Positions 20,894-30,304 of a DNA stretch of 64,000 nucleotides are shown piece by piece (the stretch's first letter is position 1; each line of letters starts with the position of its first letter). The translations under genes and the position numbers were made by a program. The stretch covers positions 1-64,000 of the forward strand of contig JAMOSB010000033.1 of NCBI GenBank assembly GCA_027068485.1, in the 5' to 3' direction. The stretch comes from Sulfurovum sp. Lineage in GTDB: Bacteria > Campylobacterota > Campylobacteria > Campylobacterales > Sulfurovaceae. Below the pieces are notes generated by a model. The model was not told the DNA's origin, made no database searches, and saw nothing but the letters and a program-made list of their open reading frames with translations.

Positions 20894-21460
20894 ATGGATA
20901 TCGCAGATGTAAAAAGAGAGTTGAGTAGTGATGAGAAGGTACTTGAGAGTGCGTTTAAGCTAGAGACATTGTATAAAAAGTATAAGGTCTTACTCTGGGG
21001 TGTTGCGGTGGCGGTGGTGCTGTTTTTTGTGGGGAGAAGTGCACTCGATGCCCTACAGCAAGCGAAACTTGCAGAGGCAAATGAAGCCTTTTTGACACTT
21101 CAAGAGAAGCCTGACAATGCGGAGGCGTTGGCGACACTAGAGGCGAAAAACCCCGCACTCTTTGAACTCTTCTCCTATGCACAAGCGGTGAAATCGGAGG
21201 ATGTGAAGCAACTAAGAGTACTTCAAAAGAGTCAAAACTTTGTGATATCAGATCTCAGTAGCTACAGTGCCAATACCCTAGAGCGAAAACCCGCTACGAG
21301 TCAACTCTATAAAGAGATGGCACTACTCAATGAGGCGTATCTTGCACTCAAAGTGGGTAATACACAAGAGGCACAGCGTAAGCTTGAGGGGATTGGTCAA
21401 CGCTCCGTAGCCAAAAATATCGCCACACTCCTTCAACACGCGACACTCAAGGTCAAGTAG
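20894..21460 (+). CDS. YfgM-like single-TM protein with TPR-type periplasmic domain
   Basis: Short cytoplasmic N-terminus, one TM (VLLWGVAVAVVLFFVGRSAL), helical C-terminal domain; followed by a BamB-like lipoprotein. Confidence 0.55.
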   Translation: MDIADVKRELSSDEKVLESAFKLETLYKKYKVLLWGVAVAVVLFFVGRSALDALQQAKLAEANEAFLTLQEKPDNAEALATLEAKNPALFELFSYAQAVKSEDVKQLRVLQKSQNFVISDLSSYSANTLERKPATSQLYKEMALLNEAYLALKVGNTQEAQRKLEGIGQRSVAKNIATLLQHATLKVK

Positions 21461-22474
21461 ATGAAACGCAGTCTGTTAGCAACCCTTGGCGTGAGTGCAT
21501 GGCTCCTGTTGGGGTGTAGTGGTAAGCAGTATTTTGAAGCACCCAAGAGCTATGATCCACCTGCAGTGGCGACTACGACCTATCAGAGTACAATTGTCGA
21601 TCTCAGTCGTGATGGGGCGACACTTAGAGATGGACGCTATATCGGCAAGCAGGGGGTGAGTCGACAGCACTTAGGGGAGGGGTATCGCTATCTGAGTGAA
21701 AACTCCGCCTATCTCCTCGCAGGTAATGATGCGGGTATCTTGAAGATCATCGATAAGAGTCTAGGGGAGAGTGTGCGAAGTGTGGCACTCCATACCCCTA
21801 TCGTCTCTGCGACAATCCACAAAAATACCATCGCCTATATCCTCAATAACAACGCCTTTGGACTCTACCATATCAAGAGCAATAAGAAGATTATGGAGAA
21901 CCGTGCTAAGCGTACCTTTGCGATCAATACCCGTGCGGCAAGTCCGATGTTTATCGATAACCTTGTAGCGATACCGACACTCGATGGGAAGCTCATCGTG
22001 TTGGATTCGCACAATACCGATAACGCTAAGGTGATCTATCTAAGTAGTGAGAAGGTCTTCAACAATGTCGTCCACCTCTCTCGTATGCATAACCGCCTTA
22101 TCGCAGCGACAGCCAAAAAGGTGATTACGCTTGGGGGAGCAGAGCAGAAGGAGTATAGTGCCAATATCTCTGAAGTGACAGTCGCGGGTGGCTTTGTCTA
22201 CCTCTTCACGATTGAAGGTGAGATAATTAAGCTCGATAGAGAGCTAAGAGAACTCAAGAGCAAACGCTTCAAGCATGCCCACTTCTCTGCGGCGACGGCA
22301 TTTGATGGAAAGATCTATGCACTCGATCAGACAGGACAGCTTATCGTCCTCTCTGATGATCTCACTACCCATAAGGTCTATGATCTTGGTACGATCAGCT
22401 CCCCTGTCTTGATAGTCTCTAAGCACCTCTACAAAGATGGCAAAGTGATCAATCTAGCTAGCTTGGGACTATGA
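21461..22474 (+). CDS. BamB-like beta-propeller lipoprotein
   Basis: Lipobox LLLGC; repeated blades (SAYLLAGNDAGILKIID, DNLVAIPTLDGKLIVLDS, GGFVYLFTIEGEIIKLD, FDGKIYALDQTGQLIVLS). Confidence 0.6.
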   Translation: MKRSLLATLGVSAWLLLGCSGKQYFEAPKSYDPPAVATTTYQSTIVDLSRDGATLRDGRYIGKQGVSRQHLGEGYRYLSENSAYLLAGNDAGILKIIDKSLGESVRSVALHTPIVSATIHKNTIAYILNNNAFGLYHIKSNKKIMENRAKRTFAINTRAASPMFIDNLVAIPTLDGKLIVLDSHNTDNAKVIYLSSEKVFNNVVHLSRMHNRLIAATAKKVITLGGAEQKEYSANISEVTVAGGFVYLFTIEGEIIKLDRELRELKSKRFKHAHFSAATAFDGKIYALDQTGQLIVLSDDLTTHKVYDLGTISSPVLIVSKHLYKDGKVINLASLGL

Positions 22475-23286
22475 GTGAACTCCTAGAGGGATTTGGGGTC
22501 TATCTGCGTGTCGTCAAGGCACTCGATAGCCTCAGTGTCTCCTCCTATCTAGGGGATCTCAAACAGCTCGAATCCCAAAGCTCCAAATCCCTCAACCAAC
22601 TCTCTACAGAGGAGATTGTGAAGTTCTTGGCTACCTTTGCCAATAAGCGTACCCTCAACCGTAAACTCTCCTCAATCAATGCGTTTTTTGCGTTTTGTCA
22701 TAGTGAGCATATTGCCCATGAAGCGATTGCGATTCCGATGGCAAAAGTCCCCAAGGATCTACCTAAGTATCTCTCCTATGAGGAGATAGCCCGTGGGTTG
22801 GAGCAGATCGATCGTAGTAGTCGTATCGGGTTGCGTGACTATGCGTTGATCCTCTTTTTGTATGCGAGTGGGTGCCGTATCTCAGAGGCACTCAGTGTCC
22901 AACGGGCAGATATCTCAGGGGAGTGGCTCAAGATACGGTTTGCCAAGGGGCAGAAGGAGCGGATGGTACCTTTGGCTCCTGTGGCACTAGAGGCACTTCT
23001 GGCGTATCTGGCTAAGGAGTCTATGGCAAACAGCTACCTCTGGCTCAACTACAAAGGGGGGGTACTGAGTCGTATCTCTGCCTATAAGATTGTCAAGAAG
23101 TATCTTGGGGTCTCTCCCCATGTCCTGCGACACTCGTTTGCCTCCTCGCTCATCATCGGTGGGGCAGACTTGCGTGTGGTGCAGGAGCTACTAGGGCATA
23201 GCTCCCTAGAGACGACACAGATCTATACCCATATACAGAAGCGTCATCTATCCGATACGATGCACGCCTATCACCCCTTGGCATAA
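22471..23286 (+). CDS. Xer-type tyrosine recombinase
   Basis: SGCRISEAL, SPHVLRHSFASSLIIGGADLRVVQELLGHSSLETTQIYTH (RHRH-Y). Confidence 0.9.
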   Translation: MSELLEGFGVYLRVVKALDSLSVSSYLGDLKQLESQSSKSLNQLSTEEIVKFLATFANKRTLNRKLSSINAFFAFCHSEHIAHEAIAIPMAKVPKDLPKYLSYEEIARGLEQIDRSSRIGLRDYALILFLYASGCRISEALSVQRADISGEWLKIRFAKGQKERMVPLAPVALEALLAYLAKESMANSYLWLNYKGGVLSRISAYKIVKKYLGVSPHVLRHSFASSLIIGGADLRVVQELLGHSSLETTQIYTHIQKRHLSDTMHAYHPLA

Positions 23287-23301
23287 AAGGAGTTTGTAAC
23301 A

Positions 23302-23640
23302 ATGAAAGCGATGGTAGAGTACCTCCATACGAGAGGGTTGATTTTTAAGTCATTTCGGGAGATTACCCCCAAGGAGCTAGGCTCTCGCAAACAGGTCACA
23401 CTCTATCTCGGGGTGGATCTGAAGGGCTACTATGCGTTGGTGATGGAGATCTCCAAAAAGAGCCGTATCCTCCGCAAAGAGGCAGATGAGCTGATGCGAC
23501 TCCATACTACACTAGAGCAGTATATCCAGAGTCGTATCACCAAGCAGTATCTACGCGTCAACGCACCACTCTGCTCACATGCCAAAACGAAGCTAGAGGA
23601 GGCGGGGTGGAGAGTCTGGCATAAAGTCCCAAAGGAGTAG
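23302..23640 (+). CDS. Hypothetical protein
   Basis: ORF in operon context. Confidence 0.6.
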   Translation: MKAMVEYLHTRGLIFKSFREITPKELGSRKQVTLYLGVDLKGYYALVMEISKKSRILRKEADELMRLHTTLEQYIQSRITKQYLRVNAPLCSHAKTKLEEAGWRVWHKVPKE

Positions 23641-23643
23641 CGT

Positions 23644-24267
23644 GTGTTGTTAGCAGATATCGGTAATACCCACTCTCATATCTATGATGGGGTGCGTGTG
23701 GAGCATCTCACCCATGAGGAGGCGATCGCCAAGTATCGCCACCACCCCCTCTACTACATCTCCGTCAACCAATCACTTCACACCCAACTCAAGGCGATAG
23801 CGTGTTGGGAGGATCTCTCTGATAGGATAGTCTTGTCAGGGGCGTATCCCACTATGGGGGTCGATAGAAAAGCCCTCTGTCTGAGTCGTGCGTGTGGGGT
23901 CTTTGTTGATGCAGGATCGGCTATCACGGTGGATGTGGTAGAGGAGGGTGTCTATCAGGGGGGCTATATCTTAGCAGGGCTTACCGCGACGCTTGAGAGC
24001 TATCGAGCGATCTCTCCCGCACTCGATACCTCACTCAACAGAACAATCTCACTCACCCAACTCCCTACCACAACTAAAGATGGGATAAGCTATGGTATAA
24101 TCGCGTCGATAAAAGCACTCATCGAGTGCCATAGAGCAGATAAACCCCTCTATTTTACAGGTGGAGATGGTCACTTCCTCAGTACCTTTTTCACGGGTTC
24201 ACACTATGATGAATCCTTGGTATTTGAGGGGATGCGTAAGGTAATAAAGGAACAAAAGAGATGTTAA
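23644..24267 (+). CDS. coaX: Type III pantothenate kinase
   Basis: LLADIGNTHSHIYDG, VDAGSAITVDVVEEGVYQGGYILAGL; GTG start. Confidence 0.85.
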   Translation: MLLADIGNTHSHIYDGVRVEHLTHEEAIAKYRHHPLYYISVNQSLHTQLKAIACWEDLSDRIVLSGAYPTMGVDRKALCLSRACGVFVDAGSAITVDVVEEGVYQGGYILAGLTATLESYRAISPALDTSLNRTISLTQLPTTTKDGISYGIIASIKALIECHRADKPLYFTGGDGHFLSTFFTGSHYDESLVFEGMRKVIKEQKRC

Positions 24268-24881
24268 CTGTAGCACTTCCAAAGGGTAGAATAGCAGAGC
24301 AGACACTAGAGATTTTTGCAGAGATTTTTGGTGGAGAGTTTAAGTTTGAGGGTAGAGAACTTATTTTGGAGATGGGTGAGTTTAGGTTTTTGAATGTCCG
24401 AAACCAAGATGTTCCCACCTATGTAGAGCATGGAGCTGCGGATATTGGTGTGGTAGGACTCGATGTCATTACCGAAAAGGAGCTAGATATTATCCAGCTC
24501 CTCGATATGCAACTAGGTCGTTGTAAAGTCGCCATTGGGATCAAAAATGAAGATGAGCTAGATTGGTCACGCCCCAATATCAAAGTCGCTACCAAGATGG
24601 TCAATATCACCAAAAACTACTTTGCCAAGAAAGCCGTAGGGGTTGAGGTAGTCAAGCTCTATGGCTCTATCGAGCTAGCACCACTCGTAGGGTTGGCAGA
24701 TGCGATTGTCGATATCGTCGAGACGGGAAGTACCATGCGAGAGAATGGACTCAAGGTAGCCGAGGATATTATGGACTCCTCTGCCCATCTCATCGCCAAC
24801 AAAAACAGCTTCTATGCCAAAAAAGGGGAGATACTCTCTCTCTATGAGCAGATCAAGCAGGTAGTCCAGAGCCGTGGCTAG
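24261..24881 (+). CDS. hisG: ATP phosphoribosyltransferase (short form)
   Basis: LTVALPKGRIAEQTLEIF, DIGVVGLDVI, LADAIVDIVETGSTMRENGL. Confidence 0.95.
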   Translation: MLTVALPKGRIAEQTLEIFAEIFGGEFKFEGRELILEMGEFRFLNVRNQDVPTYVEHGAADIGVVGLDVITEKELDIIQLLDMQLGRCKVAIGIKNEDELDWSRPNIKVATKMVNITKNYFAKKAVGVEVVKLYGSIELAPLVGLADAIVDIVETGSTMRENGLKVAEDIMDSSAHLIANKNSFYAKKGEILSLYEQIKQVVQSRG

Positions 24882-25575
24882 TACAACGGCATCACTCGAT
24901 CTCTACGCCAAAGTAGAGGATCTTCTCGGTGTCAAGGAGTCCGCACCCAAACTCTATGCACACTATCTCCTCACCCTTCAATCCTTCGCCCCCACAAGCC
25001 TTCTTGATGTAGGGTGTGGCTCGGGGGAGTTTCTCCAGCAGATGCACCAAGCCCTTGCGATACCCCACCTCAAAGGAGTCGATCTGAGTCCGATTATGGT
25101 AGCGCGTACCCGTGCATTAGGGATAGAGGCAGAGGTCTCTGATCTGTGTAGCCTGAGTGGATCGTATGGGGCGATTAGTGCGGTCTTTGATATGCTCAAC
25201 TACCTGAACCCCCACGCCCTCACAGAGTTTTTGGTGTGTGTCGCTTCACTCCTAGAGGAGGGAGGAGTGTTTGTCTGTGATATCAATACCCTCTATGGAT
25301 TTGAGAGTGTGGCAGTAGGGGCGTTTATTGTTGATGATGGAGATCGTTTTTTGACGATTGATAGTGACTTTGAAGTGGGTGAGTACAGTGCGGAGTTTAC
25401 CCTCTTTGAGGCGGAGGGGAGTGGCTTTGTGAAGTCTCAAGAGACGATCAAGCAGTACTACCACAGTGTTGAGGAGATTGTACGCCTATCGGGGCTTACC
25501 TTGCTAAGTTGTGATGCGGTCAACCTCTATGGCTTAGAGGAGTCCGATAAGCACTTTTTGGTGTTGCAAAAGTAG
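24874..25575 (+). CDS. SAM-dependent methyltransferase
   Basis: LLDVGCGSGEFLQQM. Confidence 0.8.
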   Translation: MASTTASLDLYAKVEDLLGVKESAPKLYAHYLLTLQSFAPTSLLDVGCGSGEFLQQMHQALAIPHLKGVDLSPIMVARTRALGIEAEVSDLCSLSGSYGAISAVFDMLNYLNPHALTEFLVCVASLLEEGGVFVCDINTLYGFESVAVGAFIVDDGDRFLTIDSDFEVGEYSAEFTLFEAEGSGFVKSQETIKQYYHSVEEIVRLSGLTLLSCDAVNLYGLEESDKHFLVLQK

Positions 25576-25576
25576 G

Positions 25577-27211
25577 CTACTTGGCAATCAGTGTCACCCC
25601 TGTATGCCCATCGAGTAGCAGATCAATGGTGATCTCTCCTGTGGCATTCTCCTCTACACAGTAGTAGTAGTTTCCGTGGGGTGCGATAGCTCCTAGCGTA
25701 GTGGCGATAGCGGGTGGTGGGGTGTAGTTGAAGAAGTTGATAGACCCCATCTTATAGGTGCTGTTTTGGTAGGTGCTGTAGGTGAAGTCCCCTGTGTTGT
25801 AGCTCTTTGCGGGTGTGGGACTCTGATGGTCTGAGAGGAGGACTGCTACCCCCCACTCATGGAGCAGGGTATCAAACGATTTATCCTCTCCATTGGCAGA
25901 TTGGTGTACCGCCTCGATAATCGCCTGCTCATCACTGTAGCCATTGTGCATGATATCGTGAAGGAGTTTAACCCCTCCGTAGTTGCGGATGAGATAGGCA
26001 CCAAAGGCGTTGACTTGGGCATACCCCTCTAGGGTGTTGTTCCACGCTGTGAGTGTCTGGGTGTTGTGGGTATTGAAGAGTGGAAATCGTCCATTGGTGT
26101 TGCCATGCTCTCCCGCACTCCCATTAGTCGATTCGACCCCCCGACCCCCCATACACCCCATCTTGTTTGCGATGAGATCTTCTGTGGTGACAGAGAGCAT
26201 CTCTTGGATCCATAGATCCATCTCCGCCTCTTGGAGGATATGTTTTTGGTAGAAGTTGATCATATGTTGAAACTCATGTGCCAAGGCTCTAAGCGTCTCT
26301 TTGGGCCAGAAGCTATAGATACTCCACGGCTCCGTCGTATTGGCAAACATCACCGCATCGATATAGAACATAATCTTCTCATTGGAGCCTGCGATAGAGG
26401 ATTGGTGGAAGTTGTCTTTGGACCAGAAGAACCCTACTACACGCCCCTCTCCATTGTGCGGTACCCCATCATTGTTGATATCGGTTAGAAGAATCGTAAT
26501 CTCATCGGTCGCATCGATCAGGTTGCTATATTTGGCAGAGGCATCCGCTCCCCACTCCTCACCATAGATATTGGTCACCCAGTCGTAGATATCATTATCC
26601 TCCCCCACTTGTAAGAAGGTATCGACAGCACTATCAATCATATGTTGGGTGACACACTTCTCTTTGGCACACCCTCCACCACTATCAAAGCTATCATCAG
26701 AGACCCAGATACTAAGTTGTTTGGTGCCTAGTCGTGTCGAGACACCACTCACGATTTTGCGTACCGTTGCCAGAGTCGTCTTCGTGGCATTGGCATCCAA
26801 AAAGAAGCGATGCTGATCCCCTGTATCTGCGACTTTGTGGTGTGGGGTAGGGGAGGTCTGTTTGGTCTGTTTGATCAGTGGATAGTGAGTCGTGGTTATT
26901 GTTTGGTCTGGGGGGAGTACCATCGCGTAGTGTGGTTTGGTATTCGTCGTCTGCCCAAGTATGGGGGTGGTGGCATCCTCCTCGTAGTTGCTCAGTAGGA
27001 GGTAGAGGCTTTTGGGGGTGTTGGGGAGTGAGAGTTTGAGATGGAGTTCCGTGGGTGTCCCAAGACTCTGTATGTGGTAGTCTGAGGAGATGACGATAGA
27101 GGTCTCTGGTGTGGTGGGTGTCGTAGTAGACTCCCCTCCGCCACCTCCACAACCATAGAGTAGGATGATAGAGAGTGTGATAAGTAGTCTATAAAATTCT
27201 TTTTTTAGCAT
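25577..27211 (-). CDS. Putative lipoprotein metallopeptidase (hyicolysin/M30-like)
   Basis: Lipobox LLYGCGGGGG; zinc motif ALAHEFQHMINFYQ; MLKKEFYRLL start after GGGGGAAC SD preferred over the listed start. Confidence 0.65.
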   Translation of the reverse strand: MLKKEFYRLLITLSIILLYGCGGGGGESTTTPTTPETSIVISSDYHIQSLGTPTELHLKLSLPNTPKSLYLLLSNYEEDATTPILGQTTNTKPHYAMVLPPDQTITTTHYPLIKQTKQTSPTPHHKVADTGDQHRFFLDANATKTTLATVRKIVSGVSTRLGTKQLSIWVSDDSFDSGGGCAKEKCVTQHMIDSAVDTFLQVGEDNDIYDWVTNIYGEEWGADASAKYSNLIDATDEITILLTDINNDGVPHNGEGRVVGFFWSKDNFHQSSIAGSNEKIMFYIDAVMFANTTEPWSIYSFWPKETLRALAHEFQHMINFYQKHILQEAEMDLWIQEMLSVTTEDLIANKMGCMGGRGVESTNGSAGEHGNTNGRFPLFNTHNTQTLTAWNNTLEGYAQVNAFGAYLIRNYGGVKLLHDIMHNGYSDEQAIIEAVHQSANGEDKSFDTLLHEWGVAVLLSDHQSPTPAKSYNTGDFTYSTYQNSTYKMGSINFFNYTPPPAIATTLGAIAPHGNYYYCVEENATGEITIDLLLDGHTGVTLIAK

Positions 27212-27362
27212 GATAGTTCCCCCTTCTTGTACTATTATAGCCAACCATTATTACTTCAATAGGTAATAGAGTGCTAGAGAGGTGAAGGGGGATAAAGTAT
27301 CTGAGTAGAGAGGGGGAGAGGTGTGGGGTCTACCACTCCAAGAGGAGCGGTAGGGGGTCGAT

Positions 27363-27626
27363 CTATCTTACATTTTCAAATGGAGATTCTACAACATTCT
27401 TTCTATCAACAATATATGGGATAAGGGCTGTTTGTCTCGCTCTTTTGATCGCTACAGTCACAAGCTCTTGGTGTTTTTTACAGTTTCCTGTCAATCTTCT
27501 TGGCATGATTTTAAAACGCTCACTAAGTGAGAATTTGAGTTGTGCCAAATCTTTGTAATCGATGAAGTCTACTTTTGCTTCACAGTACTTACAATATCTC
27601 TTTTTAAATTTTCTTCTTTCTGCCAT
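27363..27626 (-). CDS. rpsR: 30S ribosomal protein S18
   Basis: [22 protein letters not shown]...[11 protein letters not shown]. Confidence 0.97.
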   Translation of the reverse strand: MAERRKFKKRYCKYCEAKVDFIDYKDLAQLKFSLSERFKIMPRRLTGNCKKHQELVTVAIKRARQTALIPYIVDRKNVVESPFENVR

Positions 27627-27635
27627 GGTGTTCTC

Positions 27636-28130
27636 CTAAAACGGTATTTCATCTTCGTTGATGTCAATTTCTGGGATGTGTGACGCTTGTTGCTGTTGCC
27701 GTTGTGGCTGAGGAGCAGGTGGTTGGTTATAAGCAGGAGCAGGTTGCGCGTAGGTATCCCCTGTGGTAGGCTGATTGTATCCGCCACCATTTGCTTGTGC
27801 TTCATCACGGCTACCGAGCATCTGTAGGTTCTCTACTGTGACGGAGTGCTTGCTTCTTTTTGTACCATCCTGTGCTGTCCACTGATCGAGCTTCAGTCGT
27901 CCATCTACTAAAACTTTACTCCCCTTACGCAAATATTGATTGGCAATCTCAGCAGTCCGACCAAAGAAGGTAAGGTCAACAAAAAGCACTTCCTCTTTCT
28001 GCTCACCTGTTTGAGATTTGAATTTACGAGAGGTTGCGATGGCAGTATTACCAATAGCACTTCCGCCCTGTGTGTATCGTATCTCGATATCTCTGGTAAG
28101 GTTTCCTGCTAAAATTATTTTATTGTACAT
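27636..28130 (-). CDS. ssb: Single-stranded DNA-binding protein
   Basis: MYNKIILAGNLTRDIEIRYTQGG; acidic C-tail EDEIPF. Confidence 0.97.
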   Translation of the reverse strand: MYNKIILAGNLTRDIEIRYTQGGSAIGNTAIATSRKFKSQTGEQKEEVLFVDLTFFGRTAEIANQYLRKGSKVLVDGRLKLDQWTAQDGTKRSKHSVTVENLQMLGSRDEAQANGGGYNQPTTGDTYAQPAPAYNQPPAPQPQRQQQQASHIPEIDINEDEIPF

Positions 28131-28151
28131 AAGGTTCTCCTAAAAGTTTAA

Positions 28152-28556
28152 CTATGCTTCTACACTCTCTGTTACAGCTTCAACTTCAACTTCAGTTTTA
28201 GCTTCTGCTTCAGGTTCACTGTTTTTGTTTGCTGCTGCAACCAATTTATCAAATTGAGCTATCTCTCTTGTATTGCTATATTTTACAGTTAAGAATTTGA
28301 TTACATCTTCGTTGATTTTAAGATTTCTCTCAAGCTCGTTGATGACACTTCCTTCCGCTTTAAAGAAAAGGATTGTATAGTATCCTCTCTCATTTTTTTG
28401 TACAGGATAGGCGAGTTTTCTCATACCCATGTCATCTGTAGCAAGAAGCTCTGCACCCTCTTTAGCAAGTACTGCTGTTACTTTTGCAACTTGTGCTGCT
28501 GTCTCTTCGTCTGTAAGTGTAGGTTTAACTACAAACAGTGTTTCATAACAATTCAT
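28152..28556 (-). CDS. rpsF: 30S ribosomal protein S6
   Basis: MNCYETLFVVKPTLTDEE...rpsF-ssb-rpsR order. Confidence 0.97.
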   Translation of the reverse strand: MNCYETLFVVKPTLTDEETAAQVAKVTAVLAKEGAELLATDDMGMRKLAYPVQKNERGYYTILFFKAEGSVINELERNLKINEDVIKFLTVKYSNTREIAQFDKLVAAANKNSEPEAEAKTEVEVEAVTESVEA

Positions 28557-28677
28557 GTTGTTCCTTTTGGTTTAATAGCCCATGGTATGCATAGTCGTGC
28601 AACTATGTCCAAAAATGAGCAAGAATTTTGGAAGCAGTAGTTTATCTTAAGATGGCTTGTGGGTAGCTGAGATGTCG

Positions 28678-29733
28678 CTATCCCAAGAGAAAGAGAGCAA
28701 TCTCATCACTCACAAAGAAGTTTGGGTTGTAGTAGTGGGTGCTATCTTGGGTGAGTTTCTGCTCATGGCAGAGGAGTGTGGCACGCTCCTGCATCGCCTG
28801 AGTGAGAAGTGATTTGGCAACCCCGATACTACTGCGTAGCCCCAAAAATATCCTCTCGGTGAGAAGCTCTTGAGGGGTGAGAGGCTCTTGGGTTATGGTG
28901 AGGGGGTCGTGGATAAACGCTTCGATACGCTCTTGGGGGTAGTAGCGTGTATCGTGCTTAAATCCCACCGCTCCCGCTCCCGCTCCAATATAGTCCTTGA
29001 GTTGCCAGTAGCCTTGGTTGTGTCGACTCTGGTAGGAGCCAAAGTTGGAGATCTCATAGTGGCTAAATCCCCGCTGTTTGATAGCCTCAGCAACAAAAAA
29101 GGCGATACGATCACTCTCCTGTCTCACCTCGGGAGTCTGGCTAAAGGGGGTACCCTGCTCAATCGTCAACTCATACGCAGAGAGGTGGTCGATAGGAAGG
29201 CTAAACGCCTCATCGATATCGGAGCGTAGCAGTGCTTGGGTGTCGCCTTGGTAGTTATAGATCAGATCGAGTGAGAGATGCTCGAAGCCTACCTGCTTCG
29301 CCTCCTCTATGGCTCTGCGTGCTTGAGCGGGGGAGTGTGCGCGTCCGAGTGCTTTGAGTTTGTCTGCGTTGAAGCTCTGCACCCCAAAGCTCACACGGTT
29401 AACCCCTAGGTGGTAGATCCCCTCTAGCCAAGTGCGTGTGGCGGAGTTGGGGTTGGCTTCGATGGTGATCTCTGCATTAGCTTGGAGATAGGGGGCGAGG
29501 AGGGAGAAGATCGGAGCATAGAGCTGGGGTGTGATGGTCGAGGGGGTACCCCCCCCAATAAAGAGACTCTCAATCGTCTGAGGTGCTACGGCAAAACGCT
29601 CAAGCTCATAGGTGAGTTGGCGGTGGAGTGCATCCATATAGGCACGACGGGTATCGAACTTATCGACATAGGAGTTGAAGCTACAGTAGTGGCATTTGGA
29701 GTCGCAGTAGGGAATATGGATATAGAGTAGCAA
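28678..29733 (-). CDS. hemW: Radical SAM HemW-like protein
   Basis: LYIHIPYCDSKCHYCSFNSY, IESLFIGGGTPSTI, RVSFGVQSF. Confidence 0.9.
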   Translation of the reverse strand: MLLYIHIPYCDSKCHYCSFNSYVDKFDTRRAYMDALHRQLTYELERFAVAPQTIESLFIGGGTPSTITPQLYAPIFSLLAPYLQANAEITIEANPNSATRTWLEGIYHLGVNRVSFGVQSFNADKLKALGRAHSPAQARRAIEEAKQVGFEHLSLDLIYNYQGDTQALLRSDIDEAFSLPIDHLSAYELTIEQGTPFSQTPEVRQESDRIAFFVAEAIKQRGFSHYEISNFGSYQSRHNQGYWQLKDYIGAGAGAVGFKHDTRYYPQERIEAFIHDPLTITQEPLTPQELLTERIFLGLRSSIGVAKSLLTQAMQERATLLCHEQKLTQDSTHYYNPNFFVSDEIALFLLG

Positions 29734-29830
29734 ATATGCTCGCTTTCAAAAGGTTATAACTGAGTTTTGGGTAAAATAATACCCAAAATAATTTAACCCT
29801 CTACCCAGAGGTGAGCGAAATGAGTAAGAT

Positions 29831-30304
29831 ATGGAGAGTAAAAAGTGTTATCGCCCTAATGTTGCTGCTGTGATACTCTCGTCTCGATATCCTGATGCGT
29901 GTGAGTTCTTTATCGCACATCGTAGTGATATTAAGAATGCATGGCAGTTTCCCCAAGGGGGCATCGACAAGGGAGAGACACCCCATGAGGCACTCTATCG
30001 GGAGTTGCAAGAGGAGATTGGTTGTAACGATATAGATATTTTAGGAGAGTTTCCTGAGTGGATAGCCTATGACTTCCCACCCAACTCAAAAGGGAAGATC
30101 TACCCTTTTGATGGACAGATCCAGAAGTACTTTTTGGTACGACTCAGAGAGGGGGCAGAGATTGACCTTCAACAGCATGATATTCCAGAGTTTGAGGAGT
30201 ATGAGTTTGTCCCGTATGATGCACTATTTAAACGGGTGACATACTTCAAACGCAGTGTCTATCGCAAAGTGATTGATTATTTTATGGAAGAGGGGTTAAT
30301 TTAA
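29831..30304 (+). CDS. rppH: RNA pyrophosphohydrolase (Nudix)
   Basis: [27 protein letters not shown] Nudix box. Confidence 0.92.
   Translation: MESKKCYRPNVAAVILSSRYPDACEFFIAHRSDIKNAWQFPQGGIDKGETPHEALYRELQEEIGCNDIDILGEFPEWIAYDFPPNSKGKIYPFDGQIQKYFLVRLREGAEIDLQQHDIPEFEEYEFVPYDALFKRVTYFKRSVYRKVIDYFMEEGLI

Noticed and set aside
22471-23286. Xer-type recombinase as marker of a mobile element
   Set aside because: Looks like a housekeeping Xer protein in an operon with conserved genes; no dif/att repeats or cargo recognised.
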